A DNA stretch of 44,948 nucleotides. Origin: Candidatus Thorarchaeota archaeon (GTDB taxonomy: Archaea > Asgardarchaeota > Thorarchaeia > Thorarchaeales > Thorarchaeaceae). Below the pieces are notes generated by a model. It saw only the letters and a program-made list of their open reading frames with translations. It was not told the origin of the DNA and did not search any database. Positions 1 to 8,539 of this stretch are shown one piece after another. A program made the translations under genes and the position numbers. Positions within the stretch are counted from its first letter, which is position 1. The number at the start of each line of letters is the position of its first letter. The stretch is taken from the NCBI GenBank assembly GCA_004524435.1, contig SDNO01000002.1, positions 1-44,948 on the forward strand, given 5' to 3'.

Positions 1-33
1 ACCGAGCTCATCCTTAGCAAGCGTCTTGACAAC

Positions 34-492
34 TTGAGTGATGAACCATCTGGAGGGTTAGATTCGGCTCGATTCACCGTATCCAAGGACTCGACTAAGG
101 AGGCACAGATGACCGTGAGAAGGGGTCTCGGCAAAAACTTCGATGATCATGTCGGAGAACTGCTGAAGAAGTACCCCCAGATTCCGCTTCAACTGATAAT
201 CCGAAAGAACAACGGAGAAGTCATCGGTGGTTTCTGTGGCTATTCAATCCTTGGTACCATGACCATAGATGACCTATGGGTACATGCGAGGTATCGTGGT
301 CAAGGCTATGGGACTGACCTGCTGGAGCATGCCGAAGCCATAGCAAGAGAGAGAAAATGCATGGCGGTTCAGACTGCTTGCTTCTCCTTTCAGAACCTTG
401 CTTTTCTGAGGGGAAGAGGTTTCGAACCGTTCGGAGTATCTGATGTCTATCCAAAGAGCGTCAAGGAGTACTATCTGATCAAAAGGCTATGA
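34..492 (+). CDS. GNAT-family N-acetyltransferase
   Basis: Predicted acetyl-CoA-dependent N-acetyltransferase; substrate unknown. The acetyl-CoA loop is visible as RYRGQGYGTDLL near residues 87-98 (consensus Q/R-x-x-G-x-G/A), preceded by the beta-4 strand IDDLWVHA. It is followed by the FSFQNLAFLRGRGFEPFG segment, which is typical of a GNAT subgroup ending in YxLxKRL, as this protein does. The start is uncertain: TTG at 34 is used here, but the frame stays open to the window edge. An internal ATG at 109 has a good AAGGAGG upstream, yet starting there would delete the first beta strand. The protein is of normal size for a single GNAT domain. No partner gene is evident; the next gene lies 320 bases away. 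Confidence 0.8.
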   Translation: MSDEPSGGLDSARFTVSKDSTKEAQMTVRRGLGKNFDDHVGELLKKYPQIPLQLIIRKNNGEVIGGFCGYSILGTMTIDDLWVHARYRGQGYGTDLLEHAEAIARERKCMAVQTACFSFQNLAFLRGRGFEPFGVSDVYPKSVKEYYLIKRL

Positions 493-811
493 GTAGTAGC
501 CGTTCATTGTATGTTGGACAAACTTGGACACCAGAGAGTTGTCCTCCCAGGTAACGGCACTGGGTGGTCTCTGTCATGGTCAGCGATAGTGTGTCAGTGA
601 CCAGCTCTCAGTCATGGGCTGGAGGATATAAACTCCTGCGCTGAAATGTCCACGTTTTCGGTAGCTGCTGATATACCCCAAGACCTGTCTTTCATCTGGA
701 TTTGGCCCATCTACTACACATGCCACATTTTTGCTATGACTATGATACGAAAGGCTAATCTCAGAGCTATACGATAGGAGCTGTTTGGATTGATCGGGAG
801 ATAGACAGAAG
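493..811. other. intergenic region with a possible promoter
   Basis: No convincing gene is seen in this stretch. An AT-rich element, ATATAAAC at 626-633, lies inside the short inverted repeat GGAG/CTCC and could be a TATA box for a transcript reading into the TPR gene, leaving a leader of about 150 bases. The weak reverse-strand ORF at 580-831 overlaps the TPR gene start and has no recognisable features. Confidence 0.3.
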
Positions 812-2308
812 ATGAAGCCCATAGGGAGCATTACTCTCTTCTATAGATTCTTAGATGCTGAAGATCGGGCTATTATGGATGCTATAATGGAAAAGGCAAC
901 TGGCTATGTTGATTTTATCCATATGTTGGGACAGCATCTCTTGAAAACCGAAGCCTCTCCGAAACTCGTACATGTATGTGTCAGACTTGCACGAACAATA
1001 GAATCCTATGGTCTAATGGAACGACTAGGAGAGAGATATCCTGAGAACGATCTTATACGCCCACACTACGTCTGGGCAAGAGTTCGTACTGGCACGGCAG
1101 AAGTATCTGCACTAGAAGAAGCGACCAGAGTTGCAATAGAGGCACATCACGACGACTGGATTGCTTTCTCATTCCACTTCCTAAGATTGTCGACCGACCT
1201 CCCAGCAAGCACCAAGGCTCACCTAGATAATCTATCAGCGATGGACCGAATAGTGAAAGATAATCCTGAGCTCTCATTTCTGGGGTCATATGTTCCCTAT
1301 CTCATATCCATGGACAAAGAGAGAGAAGGGTTCATAGATGAAGCGATAGATCTGAGAAAGAAATCGGTTGCCATTGCAGTGGAATTCGATGACTACATCC
1401 TTGCCATTCCCATTCTGAGAGAACTAGCCCCTTTGATGATGAAGAAATACCCTTCAGAAGCTATGAGGATCATTAAGAATTTGGAGGATTACTATCCGCA
1501 TCTAGGTACTCCCGCCTCAGAATCCTCATACTATCAATCAATCAGAGGCTATCTGCATCTAATTCGTGGCGAGTTTGATACTTCGGTTGAAGCCTTCGAA
1601 CGAGCGATAGACATAGTGGAGAAACAACATCCCTTTTCGACGCTGAGAAATGTTCCACATAGGTTGGCATTGACCTATCTTGATATGGGAAGAATGGAGA
1701 GCGCTGCGGAATGGGCGAACTTTGCTTTAGCCTCCAAATCAACTTCAACTGCGTATCCGTTCCTCATGCCTCTTGCCCATCTGATACTGAGCTGTGCACT
1801 GTGTGAGACGGGAGATGTAGACGAAGCAGAGGAACAGCTCTCTCTGGGCCATGAATCATCACTAAAGATTGGGAATGAGTCAATCCTTATCTACAGCTAT
1901 TATGCAAGTGGTCTGATTGACATCGCTCAAAACGATATTCTCTCAGGAATGGCAAGTCTGGAACGGGCTCTAGAGATTGCCGAGCGTCTGATCATCCGAG
2001 ACCGAATTCATTCGATTCTCCTGAAACTTGTCGAGTGTGAAATCGCTCTTTCTGACGCGGACGTATCTGAACAGACCTCAGGTCGGTGGATGGACCGTCT
2101 GGAGTCTGTACTCCTGAAAGATGATTTTCCTGGGATTCGTGGTCTGTCATCGCTTCTGAAAGCTCGGTTTCGTATCAAACAAGGGCGAATTAAAGAGGCA
2201 TATGAAATCTTGAAGGAAACAAGGACCTTGGCCAGTAATCCTGGTCTACAGTATCTGAATGAGAAAACCGATGAGGTACAATCGAAGGTAGAACACACAT
2301 CTGGATGA
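812..2308 (+). CDS. TPR-repeat protein
   Basis: Large all-helical protein of 498 residues with repeated TPR-like helix pairs. Examples are the segment around 235-265 (YLHLIRGEFDTSVEAFERAI), the segment near 285-305 (LALTYLDMGRMESAAEWANF) and the one near 340-400 (ALCETGDVDEAEEQLSLG). TPR arrays are protein-protein interaction scaffolds. No enzymatic or DNA-binding motif, signal peptide or membrane segment is visible, so a cytoplasmic scaffold or regulator is the most that can be said. The ATG at 812 has GGGAG at 796-800 upstream. The shape resembles the sensor half of AAA/MalT-type regulators, but no P-loop or HTH is present. Confidence 0.75.
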   Translation: MKPIGSITLFYRFLDAEDRAIMDAIMEKATGYVDFIHMLGQHLLKTEASPKLVHVCVRLARTIESYGLMERLGERYPENDLIRPHYVWARVRTGTAEVSALEEATRVAIEAHHDDWIAFSFHFLRLSTDLPASTKAHLDNLSAMDRIVKDNPELSFLGSYVPYLISMDKEREGFIDEAIDLRKKSVAIAVEFDDYILAIPILRELAPLMMKKYPSEAMRIIKNLEDYYPHLGTPASESSYYQSIRGYLHLIRGEFDTSVEAFERAIDIVEKQHPFSTLRNVPHRLALTYLDMGRMESAAEWANFALASKSTSTAYPFLMPLAHLILSCALCETGDVDEAEEQLSLGHESSLKIGNESILIYSYYASGLIDIAQNDILSGMASLERALEIAERLIIRDRIHSILLKLVECEIALSDADVSEQTSGRWMDRLESVLLKDDFPGIRGLSSLLKARFRIKQGRIKEAYEILKETRTLASNPGLQYLNEKTDEVQSKVEHTSG

Positions 2309-2405
2309 TGAGAGCTAAGAATCTAAACCAAGACACGGCCTACTGCTATCTCGAAAGCTTGATAAGCACACCCAGAGGTCGGGAGCCGAGTCAGGTGATG
2401 GTCAG

Positions 2406-2852
2406 ATGAAATATGACATAATTGCGGAGCCAGTTGTAAGATCCCCCGGTGAAGGAAAACCAAGAAGGGGACGCGGCTTCAGTCGCAAGGAGATCGAAGA
2501 GGCAGACATCACAGTGAATGAGGCGAGGGATATGGGGCTCATAGTGGATCTGAGACGAAGAACTGCCTACCCTGAGAATGTCGAGGCGCTGAAGGAGTAC
2601 GAAGAAGATCTCAAGACCGTCGCTGATGAACTCGTCGAGGCGATGACTCCATCCGAGGACGTCGAAGAGGCAATCAAGGAACTCTCATCACTATCCTCAG
2701 TCAAGAAGTCCGAGGCGATGGCTCTCGTTGAGGCCGATGTCAAGAGTCTTGAGGACCTGGCATATTGTGACATAGAGAAAGTGTCGAACAAGACTGATAT
2801 CGATCCAGACCGACTGACCAAGATGGTCGAGGCTGCCCTGAAGAAGATATAG
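2406..2852 (+). CDS. rpl13e: Ribosomal protein eL13 (L13e) with C-terminal HhH-like extension
   Basis: Large-subunit ribosomal protein. The N-terminal 65 residues carry the L13e core: RRGRGFSRKEIEEADI at about 20-35, then a helix ending in GLIVDLRRRT and a NVEALKEY helix. This matches the eukaryotic pattern RxGRGFxLEELK...GIxVDxRRRN. L13e is known from eukaryotes, some TACK archaea and Asgards, so it supports the lineage call. Residues 66-148 are extra: an acidic helical linker followed by a module resembling a helix-hairpin-helix (DVKSLEDLAYCDIEKVSN, then DPDRLTKMVEAAL). GGTGATG lies just upstream of the ATG. The PfkB kinase gene follows after 24 bases, probably in the same transcript. Confidence 0.85.
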   Translation: MKYDIIAEPVVRSPGEGKPRRGRGFSRKEIEEADITVNEARDMGLIVDLRRRTAYPENVEALKEYEEDLKTVADELVEAMTPSEDVEEAIKELSSLSSVKKSEAMALVEADVKSLEDLAYCDIEKVSNKTDIDPDRLTKMVEAALKKI

Positions 2853-2876
2853 AGAGAACAGAGCGAGGCTCGAAAG

Positions 2877-3983
2877 ATGCAGGAGCTGGAGTATGGTCGG
2901 CTCGTGCAAGTCCTACGAGAAGGCCGCGAAACAAAGACACCCGTCTTGCTACCTGACTTCTTTCTCGATCACTTTGTTATAGCAGAGGACTTCGCCAGTT
3001 TTGACGCCCAACTGGAACGACTTGCCAACCGGGGTGGTGGCAATCTCACCGGCACCTCTCAGTTCATCCGTCGAGGGGGAAATTCAGTCAACACTGCATC
3101 TGCGTTGCTCTCCCTTGGGGCGCACCCTGTCCTGATTGTGAAAACCGACCCACAGGGGTCCCGCCTCCTTCGTGAGATGACCCCACCTGAGTTGGACCTC
3201 TCCCACGTTAATACAAACGGCACCCTCTCGTCCACTGTTTCTCTTGAGTTAGACCACAGGGGTCGGCGAGTCAACCTGATGGTTAGTGACAGTGGATCTG
3301 CTGCGGACTATGCCTTCTCAGACCTTCAGGATGCAGACAAGGAGGCGATGCGCTATTCGGGACTCGTTGGACTGCTCTGTCTTAATCACAATCTTGAGGC
3401 TCCAATTTTAGCATACGATGTCTTTTCTTTCGTACGAAACGAGTCAGACGCAATGACATTCATGGACATGGGTGATCCGTCCAGTAATCCTGGCATTGTC
3501 AAGCCGCTTGCAACGGATGTGCTTGCCAACGGCCTGGTTGACATACTCGGCGCAAATGAGAATGAGATCTGCTGGCTTGCCTCTGTTCTCTCTGATGACA
3601 AGAAGTGGATGAATGCCGTCAATGAGCCTGACGACTGGCTTGATGCCGCGAAGTTGGTTTCGCAGATGACGGGTGCTCGTATTGACATGCACACCCCCTA
3701 CTTCGCTGCAACAGTGGAAGATGACTCTACCACAGGAATCCCTGTTTTCGATGTCGAGAACCGAGTGATATGTGGAGCAGGGGATGCCTGGAATGCTGGT
3801 GATATCTACGGCACACTTCTGAATCTAGAATCTTCTCTGCGACTTGTACTTGCGAATGCAGTGGCCGCTCTGTACGTGTCCTCTTCAGACGCTTCTCATC
3901 CGTTTCCCCGCGACTTGATCGATTTTCTAGAGTCGAATCCGCCCGTTTCGGAACATGGTAATAAGTTACTTATGCGCTCTTGA
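2877..3983 (+). CDS. PfkB-family carbohydrate/nucleoside kinase
   Basis: ATP-dependent ribokinase-fold kinase; substrate not determinable. Seen: the N-terminal substrate-side motif RRGGNSVNTASALLSLGA at about 66-82 (PfkB signature 1, GGN-x-x-N-x-A), and the catalytic anion-hole motif CGAGDAWNAGD at about 299-309 with catalytic base Asp303. The length of 368 residues is longer than a typical ribokinase (about 300), with about 25 extra residues at the N-terminus and a long middle region containing WLASVLSDDKKWMNA. It lies 24 bases after eL13, so co-transcription is likely. It has no close similarity to the second PfkB kinase at 15174, so the two probably differ in substrate. Confidence 0.85.
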   Translation: MQELEYGRLVQVLREGRETKTPVLLPDFFLDHFVIAEDFASFDAQLERLANRGGGNLTGTSQFIRRGGNSVNTASALLSLGAHPVLIVKTDPQGSRLLREMTPPELDLSHVNTNGTLSSTVSLELDHRGRRVNLMVSDSGSAADYAFSDLQDADKEAMRYSGLVGLLCLNHNLEAPILAYDVFSFVRNESDAMTFMDMGDPSSNPGIVKPLATDVLANGLVDILGANENEICWLASVLSDDKKWMNAVNEPDDWLDAAKLVSQMTGARIDMHTPYFAATVEDDSTTGIPVFDVENRVICGAGDAWNAGDIYGTLLNLESSLRLVLANAVAALYVSSSDASHPFPRDLIDFLESNPPVSEHGNKLLMRS

Positions 3984-4029
3984 GCAGGTATGATGAGCCT
4001 CTCAGAGCATACTGGATGGTATTTGCGCG

Positions 4030-4956
4030 TTGAACCTAGAGAGAGTACTGACAAAACTGAAGTTTGATGAATCAGTCAGTGGTTACGCTCTCTTGACCAA
4101 CGATGGCTCTCCATTCCTGTCATTTGCACTCCCCGAGCATTCCCTCCCTCTGATTCAAGGGACAATGAAGATACATGCCTCCTCACTGAAGATGATGAAT
4201 ATCATGACCGGTGATGGGGTTGTGATTCTTGCGCGCGTGAACCCCGAATGGGTGTTAGCCGTGAACTTCTCAGAGTTACAGCTCGGGATTGCGCTGAAGC
4301 GAACGCAGGATGTTGTGGAGCTGCTGAAAGAAGTAGATCTCCCTGCTCCTCCTACTCCTGATGAGGAACCAGAAGAGGAGATGGAGCCCGAACCAGACGT
4401 TCCTGAAGCAGAGATAGAACCGGCAGAGACTTCCGAACCAACGGAGGAAATCATTGAGGAGATTCCACTTGATGAGGTTGAGATACGTCACGGATGCCTC
4501 ATATTGCGTGGCCCTCTGTATAATGATGCAGCAAGCATTGACTCGGAGCTGAGCCGTACTCTCAAAGAGAAGTACTCGGGTCTTGGAACAGACATTCTGC
4601 TAATGGTAGACGAGAAGCGAACCACCCTCAAGATTGCTGAGATTCTTGGCAAGACGGTAGATAACGTCATTCAAGTGCTATGTTGGTGCGTTTCGAAGCG
4701 CATCTTAGATGCAGAGTGTCCTGAAGAACAGGAGTCAGGCATTCGTGAGATAGTCGAGGTTCCGCTTTTCGAGGGCTCTCTCGAAAAGGCCAAGAAGGAG
4801 CATCGGCAGGTCTTGGAGCTGTGCAATGGCATCAACACACTGCATGAGATTGCAGCGAGGTTAGGCGTCCAGTATTTCGAGGCTCTACAGAGCACTCTGC
4901 CCTACAAGGGTAAGACTCTACGATATGTAAAACGAGATAAATCCACCAAAGGATAG
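4030..4956 (+). CDS. Roadblock-like domain protein with tandem winged-helix C-terminus
   Basis: A 308-residue protein built as three blocks. Residues 1-100 fit a Roadblock/LC7 pattern: a GYALLTNDGSPFLSFAL strand pair, a long helix, VVILARVNPEWVLAVNF, and the closing helix. Residues 108-150 are an acidic Pro/Glu linker. Residues 155-305 hold two winged-helix-like units (TTLKIAEILGKTVDNVIQVL and NTLHEIAARLGVQYFEAL). Roadblock proteins are known partners or regulators of small GTPases; the winged helices could bind nucleic acid or protein. It is paralogous to 6974-7969 with the same block order. The V4R gene follows after 7 bases. Start TTG is used because the paralog begins the same way (xxLERxLxKLxFD). 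Function is inferred. Confidence 0.7.
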   Translation: MNLERVLTKLKFDESVSGYALLTNDGSPFLSFALPEHSLPLIQGTMKIHASSLKMMNIMTGDGVVILARVNPEWVLAVNFSELQLGIALKRTQDVVELLKEVDLPAPPTPDEEPEEEMEPEPDVPEAEIEPAETSEPTEEIIEEIPLDEVEIRHGCLILRGPLYNDAASIDSELSRTLKEKYSGLGTDILLMVDEKRTTLKIAEILGKTVDNVIQVLCWCVSKRILDAECPEEQESGIREIVEVPLFEGSLEKAKKEHRQVLELCNGINTLHEIAARLGVQYFEALQSTLPYKGKTLRYVKRDKSTKG

Positions 4957-4963
4957 TGAAATT

Positions 4964-5470
4964 ATGGGTATTAAGGGAAAACTGGCTTGGGCCCTCAAGA
5001 TTGACAAGGTCTCAAAACCACTCTTTCAGGCAATCTATCGTGAGATGATGAACTTCCTCATCCAGACTAGTGATACAGTCGATGAGGTCAATCGAAAACT
5101 AAAGGACCTAGGCTTCAAGGTGGGAGAGCATTTGCTCATGGACTACGCCGAACGAATTCGCGAACACGCAGCAGAGTTCCATGAGTTCGGTTCCACATTG
5201 CAACTCGCATACAAGGTCAACTCGGGACAAGACTTCACAAGTGCTTGGGTCAGTGATGACAGGAGGACAATCAAGTTCTCCGATGATAACTGTCCAATAT
5301 GTGAGGGAGTCGAAATCACAGATATGCCTGGTCTGCAGTACTGTAATCTCATCAGTGGCGTCTTCCAAGCAGTCCTCGATCTTCGTGGTTTTCAGGGTGA
5401 GGCCTACCAGGAGTCTTGCAAGGCTCTGGGTGACTCCACCTGCACGTGGACCATTCATAAGATAGATTGA
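4964..5470 (+). CDS. V4R/Bet3-like (TRAPP-fold) protein
   Basis: A 168-residue single-domain protein. The C-terminal half shows the V4R pattern: CPICEGVEITDMPGLQYCN near 107-125, a helix ISGVFQAVLDLRG, then ESCKALGDSTCTW near 150-162, a Cys-rich ending typical of V4R domains. V4R and the eukaryotic TRAPP subunit Bet3 share this fold; in bacteria and archaea V4R binds small hydrophobic or aromatic ligands. The N-terminal FQAIYREMMNFLIQTSDTVDEVNRKLKDLG resembles the Bet3 helix pair. It is immediately downstream of the Roadblock-winged-helix gene, and the same pairing recurs at 6974-8475, which suggests the two proteins work together. Confidence 0.75.
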   Translation: MGIKGKLAWALKIDKVSKPLFQAIYREMMNFLIQTSDTVDEVNRKLKDLGFKVGEHLLMDYAERIREHAAEFHEFGSTLQLAYKVNSGQDFTSAWVSDDRRTIKFSDDNCPICEGVEITDMPGLQYCNLISGVFQAVLDLRGFQGEAYQESCKALGDSTCTWTIHKID

Positions 5471-5493
5471 GCTCCCCCTCAGAATGGCGTATG

Positions 5494-5500
5494 TATAAAA
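5494..5500 (+). promoter_or_regulatory. TATA box for the 5548 gene
   Basis: TATAAAA in the 77-base gap after the V4R gene. The expected start site about 26 bases downstream (near 5523) precedes GGAGG at 5536-5540 and the TTG start at 5548, a well-spaced archaeal promoter, RBS and start arrangement. Confidence 0.55.
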
Positions 5501-5547
5501 GATGAAGATGGGTGTCGAGTCAGTAGAGAATAATCGGAGGCTATTCG

Positions 5548-6048
5548 TTGGGTCAAGGCATAGGCACTATTGTTGGTCTTGTGACTACTTTCGCAGTTGT
5601 CTTCATCATCCTCTCCTTTGGAATATTCATCCCTGAAGATGTGATTGACCCGTCGATAGTTGCGGATTTCATGAATCGCCCCGATCTTGAGCTTAAACTC
5701 GCTGTTGTCGGGACAATCCTTTATCCTCCCCACCTAGGAGTGCAATTATCATTTGGGGCTCAGGGCGGGACAGTACTCATGGCTCTCGCGTGGGGTGTTG
5801 GTGGGCTGCTAGCCGGCCTTCTTTCACGCGATATTGTAGGCGGAATCTTTGCAGCCGTCTTTGCGGTGGTCATCGGTGCCTTTCTGACCTGGCTTCTCGT
5901 ATTCTTCATTGGCACTGCAGATATCTCGCAGATTTTGGGTGCCCCTTCCCTATTACTACTACAGTTTGTCTTGGAGGGCATGCTTTATCCCTCCATAGCT
6001 GCAATAATTGGTGGCCTGCTTGGCGGTGCTATCACAAGAAAACGCTAG
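5548..6048 (+). CDS. Small four-helix membrane protein
   Basis: Unrecognised integral membrane protein of 166 residues with four hydrophobic segments: about 5-27 (TIVGLVTTFAVVFIILSFG), 76-98 (TVLMALAWGVGGLLAG), 99-122 (GGIFAAVFAVVIGAFLTWLL) and 135-162. Gly-rich helices (GGLLGG) suggest tight packing. Start TTG at 5548 is chosen because GGAGG at 5536-5540 is spaced 7 bases from it. It converges on the zinc-ribbon membrane protein, with only 7 bases between the stop codons. It sits between the two Roadblock/V4R cassettes and could be their membrane partner, but nothing in the sequence proves this. Confidence 0.7.
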   Translation: MGQGIGTIVGLVTTFAVVFIILSFGIFIPEDVIDPSIVADFMNRPDLELKLAVVGTILYPPHLGVQLSFGAQGGTVLMALAWGVGGLLAGLLSRDIVGGIFAAVFAVVIGAFLTWLLVFFIGTADISQILGAPSLLLLQFVLEGMLYPSIAAIIGGLLGGAITRKR

Positions 6049-6055
6049 AACTGGT

Positions 6056-6622
6056 CTAGCTCTGAGTTTTCTGCTCCAAGACTCTGCCGCACTCTGAGCA
6101 TAGAATAGGATTTGATTTGAATACTGCTCCACATTGGCATCGGGTTTCTATTCTCTCTGGTGCCTCCGGAGGCTCTTTCGCGCGGATTCTGTTGACTATG
6201 AGTGTGGCCGGAATCGAGGACACGAGAGATAACTGAGAGGTAAGCAGGGCTACGATGAAAGAGACCAGAATCACCACATTCCTGTCAGTCTGATACCAGA
6301 AACTGGGATTGAGGAGAAGTGTAGATGCGAGGTGTACCGTTCCGATGACCAAGCCGACCCATACGGCGGTCCTTACATTGGTCCACGTCCCATCCGAAAA
6401 CAGCCCAGACAAGAATCCAATGAGCAGCCAGGCCAATAGGTGCTGCAGAAAGTCTATACCCCAACTCAGAGTGGAGAAGGTGTTCAAGAGGACGGAGGAT
6501 GCCGCCAAGAAAATGGCAAAGGTCCCATAGGGCACAGGGTACTCCGGGATGTCTAGCCCCAGGGCATAGAGCACGAGCGAGCCGACAACAAAACTGAGAA
6601 TCGCCCCGATGAGGTTTTTCAT
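6056..6622 (-). CDS. Four-helix membrane protein with C-terminal zinc ribbon
   Basis: A 188-residue protein. Hydrophobic segments lie at about 4-22 (LIGAILSFVVGSLVLYALG), 33-50, 60-105 and 118-145. A cytoplasmic tail follows with CQCGAVFKSNPILCSECG near 163-180, two CxC/CxxC pairs forming a small zinc ribbon. The family is not recognised. Membrane-anchored zinc ribbons are common in archaea and usually mediate protein contacts. The ATG start at 6622 is the first Met in frame. It is convergent with the 5548 gene, leaving 7 bases. Confidence 0.7.
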   Translation of the reverse strand: MKNLIGAILSFVVGSLVLYALGLDIPEYPVPYGTFAIFLAASSVLLNTFSTLSWGIDFLQHLLAWLLIGFLSGLFSDGTWTNVRTAVWVGLVIGTVHLASTLLLNPSFWYQTDRNVVILVSFIVALLTSQLSLVSSIPATLIVNRIRAKEPPEAPERIETRCQCGAVFKSNPILCSECGRVLEQKTQS

Positions 6623-6973
6623 GATTTTTGCACCACGAGAACACTAGCTTCCAGTCATCGATGGTCCAAAATAAAGATAGGTGTTCTGATGCGCTGCTGG
6701 CAGCGGTCCAGCGATATGTAGATCTTTGCAGAAGTGCAGGACTCGGCTGGAGGGATCAGATTCTGTACGAGAATACTTCTTAACACCTCCCTCATTATTG
6801 AATGACGTGGACGTCCTTCGAATCGGAACCCACGCATTGGGAGATGATTTCATCACGTTCAGCCGCTCCGTCTGAGAACTTGGTTTATCGAATACCACAA
6901 CGCTTTTCAGACTACTGCGGACTTCCTGATACTTGAAGGACTAGTTTCCTCAGCGAATGCGAGGTGTAGCAGA
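6623..6973. other. divergent intergenic region
   Basis: This 351-base stretch separates the leftward membrane protein from the rightward Roadblock-winged-helix gene. TGGTTTATCG at 6881-6890 could be a TATA box for the rightward operon, with a long leader of about 65 bases. GAGGTG just before the TTG at 6974 is a good ribosome-binding site. Two overlapping weak ORFs on the reverse strand (6644-6898) lack features and are judged non-coding. Confidence 0.35.
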
Positions 6974-7969
6974 TTGGCCAGTGACTTAGAAAGAGCTCTG
7001 TCGAAACTACGTTTCGACGATCAGGTTCTTGGATACTCCTTGATGACCAAAGGAGGTCGTCCATTTGTCAGTTTCTCATTTCCTGATGAGCTGTTTCCCC
7101 GCGTCAAGGACAGCATCAATCTCTACAAGTCTGATTTGAGGCTCATGACCATTGATACGGAGCAGGGCCTTGTTGTCTTGGCTCCGGTTGATGATAATTG
7201 GATTCTGACTGTTCTATATGTGCCAGAACTCCAACTCGGTCTCGCAATCGCAAAGACCAAGAACGTCCTTCGTCTTCTAGAGGGAATCGAGCTCCCGCCT
7301 CCACCTGAGGATTTCGAGGAATCAGCAGAAGGGAACCTAGAGGTTCTGGAGAGCATCGCCATTCAGGCAGCATCCACGGAGGCTGTTGCACCCTCCCCTA
7401 CTTCTACTGAGCCCACGCCGCCTCCGGTTGAACAACCGGAACCAACAGTAGAGCTTGAACCGGAAGAGCTATCCCCCAGCGATTTCCAGCTTGGACCATC
7501 AACAGTACCCGGCCGGGGCGAGGCCTATGCAAAGGCTCTGTCCCTAGACTCTGAACTTTATCAGGAGATGAAGAAGTCCTACCGCAACTTCGGATTCGAT
7601 GTTCTGATGTTGGTGGACGGGAATACCTCCGTTTCCGACGTAGCGGACTCGATGTTTCAGCCCCTTGAGCGAGTGATAGAGCTGCTCAGATGGGCTGCGT
7701 CGAAAGACATTGTTACTGCTCCTTTGGCCGAACCGTCTGAGGTGTCTGGCGGAAAGACGGGCGGTTTTGGTCGGTTTGTGAAGGTGCCCCTATTCGAAGG
7801 CGATCTGTCCAAGGTACGTCCTGAGGACAAACCGATAATCGAGATCTGCGATGGTACAAAGACGCCAGAACAGATTGCGAAGTCCACGGGTCTGCCAGTT
7901 CCAAGAGTAATCCAAGTATTGGCGCAATACAGACGACACGGTCTGCAAATGATTGGCAAGACCATCTAG
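6974..7969 (+). CDS. Roadblock-like domain protein with tandem winged-helix C-terminus (paralog)
   Basis: A 331-residue paralog of the 4030 gene. Residues 1-105 are Roadblock-like (GYSLMTKGGRPFVSFSF, then GLVVLAPVDDNWILTVLY, then QLGLAIAKTKNVLRLLEGI). Residues 106-170 are a Pro/Glu/Thr linker, longer than in the paralog. Residues 185-331 contain two winged-helix-like units joined by FVKVPLFEGDLSKV; the paralog has IVEVPLFEGSLEKA at the same place. The shared connector VPLFEG is the clearest mark of common ancestry. The N-terminal domain probably binds a small GTPase, an inference from the Roadblock family. GAGGTG precedes the TTG start. Two V4R-type genes follow at 8002 and 8540. Confidence 0.7.
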   Translation: MASDLERALSKLRFDDQVLGYSLMTKGGRPFVSFSFPDELFPRVKDSINLYKSDLRLMTIDTEQGLVVLAPVDDNWILTVLYVPELQLGLAIAKTKNVLRLLEGIELPPPPEDFEESAEGNLEVLESIAIQAASTEAVAPSPTSTEPTPPPVEQPEPTVELEPEELSPSDFQLGPSTVPGRGEAYAKALSLDSELYQEMKKSYRNFGFDVLMLVDGNTSVSDVADSMFQPLERVIELLRWAASKDIVTAPLAEPSEVSGGKTGGFGRFVKVPLFEGDLSKVRPEDKPIIEICDGTKTPEQIAKSTGLPVPRVIQVLAQYRRHGLQMIGKTI

Positions 7970-8001
7970 ATATCCAGACTACCAGAAGAGGTCAGATCTC
8001 A

Positions 8002-8475
8002 ATGGCAAAGATAGAGAATCCGTTGTTTCTAAGCATCTATTCCAAAATGGTTGATGACATTCTCATGTCCACAGCGAATGTGGAGGAAGCAAATGAGAAG
8101 CTGCGAGAACTTGGCAGTGAGATGGCTCAGCAAATCTATCTTACAACTGAGATTGTTGACAAGACCAAAGAAACCATCACGACTCGGGAAGACGTTTCGA
8201 AGCTGATTGAAGTTCTCTTCAAAGTATTATTCGACAAGAAACCGTCTGATATAGACATGGAGTCTGCTAGAGGCTCAGTACGAGTCAGCGATGAATCTTG
8301 TATCTGGTGTCAAGAGGTCAATCTGGAGGGAATGCGAGGTTTCGGGTATTGTGAGGCCTTCAGTGGAATCCTTCAGTCCATTCTACAGTTCAAAGGTGTA
8401 GATGCAAAGGTCTTCGAGGAGTCCTGCAAGGCGACCGGAGCCGAGCAATGTACCTGGAATGTACGTCTTGTCTAG
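8002..8475 (+). CDS. V4R/Bet3-like (TRAPP-fold) protein
   Basis: A 157-residue paralog of the 4964 gene. Shared features: NPLFLSIYSKMVDDILMST at the N-terminus, TANVEEANEKLRELG, then ESCIWCQEVNLEGMRGFGYC near 95-117, ISGILQSIL-type helix (here FSGILQSILQFKG), and EESCKATGAEQCTW near 140-153. Cysteines are conserved at the same positions. GAGGT lies 8 bases upstream of the ATG. It is 32 bases after the Roadblock-winged-helix gene. The likely role is a ligand-binding or scaffold partner in a GTPase-linked complex, by analogy with Bet3 in TRAPP; this is an inference. Confidence 0.75.
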   Translation: MAKIENPLFLSIYSKMVDDILMSTANVEEANEKLRELGSEMAQQIYLTTEIVDKTKETITTREDVSKLIEVLFKVLFDKKPSDIDMESARGSVRVSDESCIWCQEVNLEGMRGFGYCEAFSGILQSILQFKGVDAKVFEESCKATGAEQCTWNVRLV

Positions 8476-8539
8476 CACATCATGACAAGAAACTTAACCA
8501 TCTACGCGATAGAAAGCCTACTGATTGGTGAGCCTCAGA

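Noticed and set aside
580-831. 83-residue reverse-strand frame upstream of the TPR gene
   Set aside because: No ribosome-binding site or recognisable domain, and it overlaps the TPR start.
6644-6898. Reverse-strand frames in the divergent gap
   Set aside because: Two overlapping frames without motifs, in a region expected to hold promoters.
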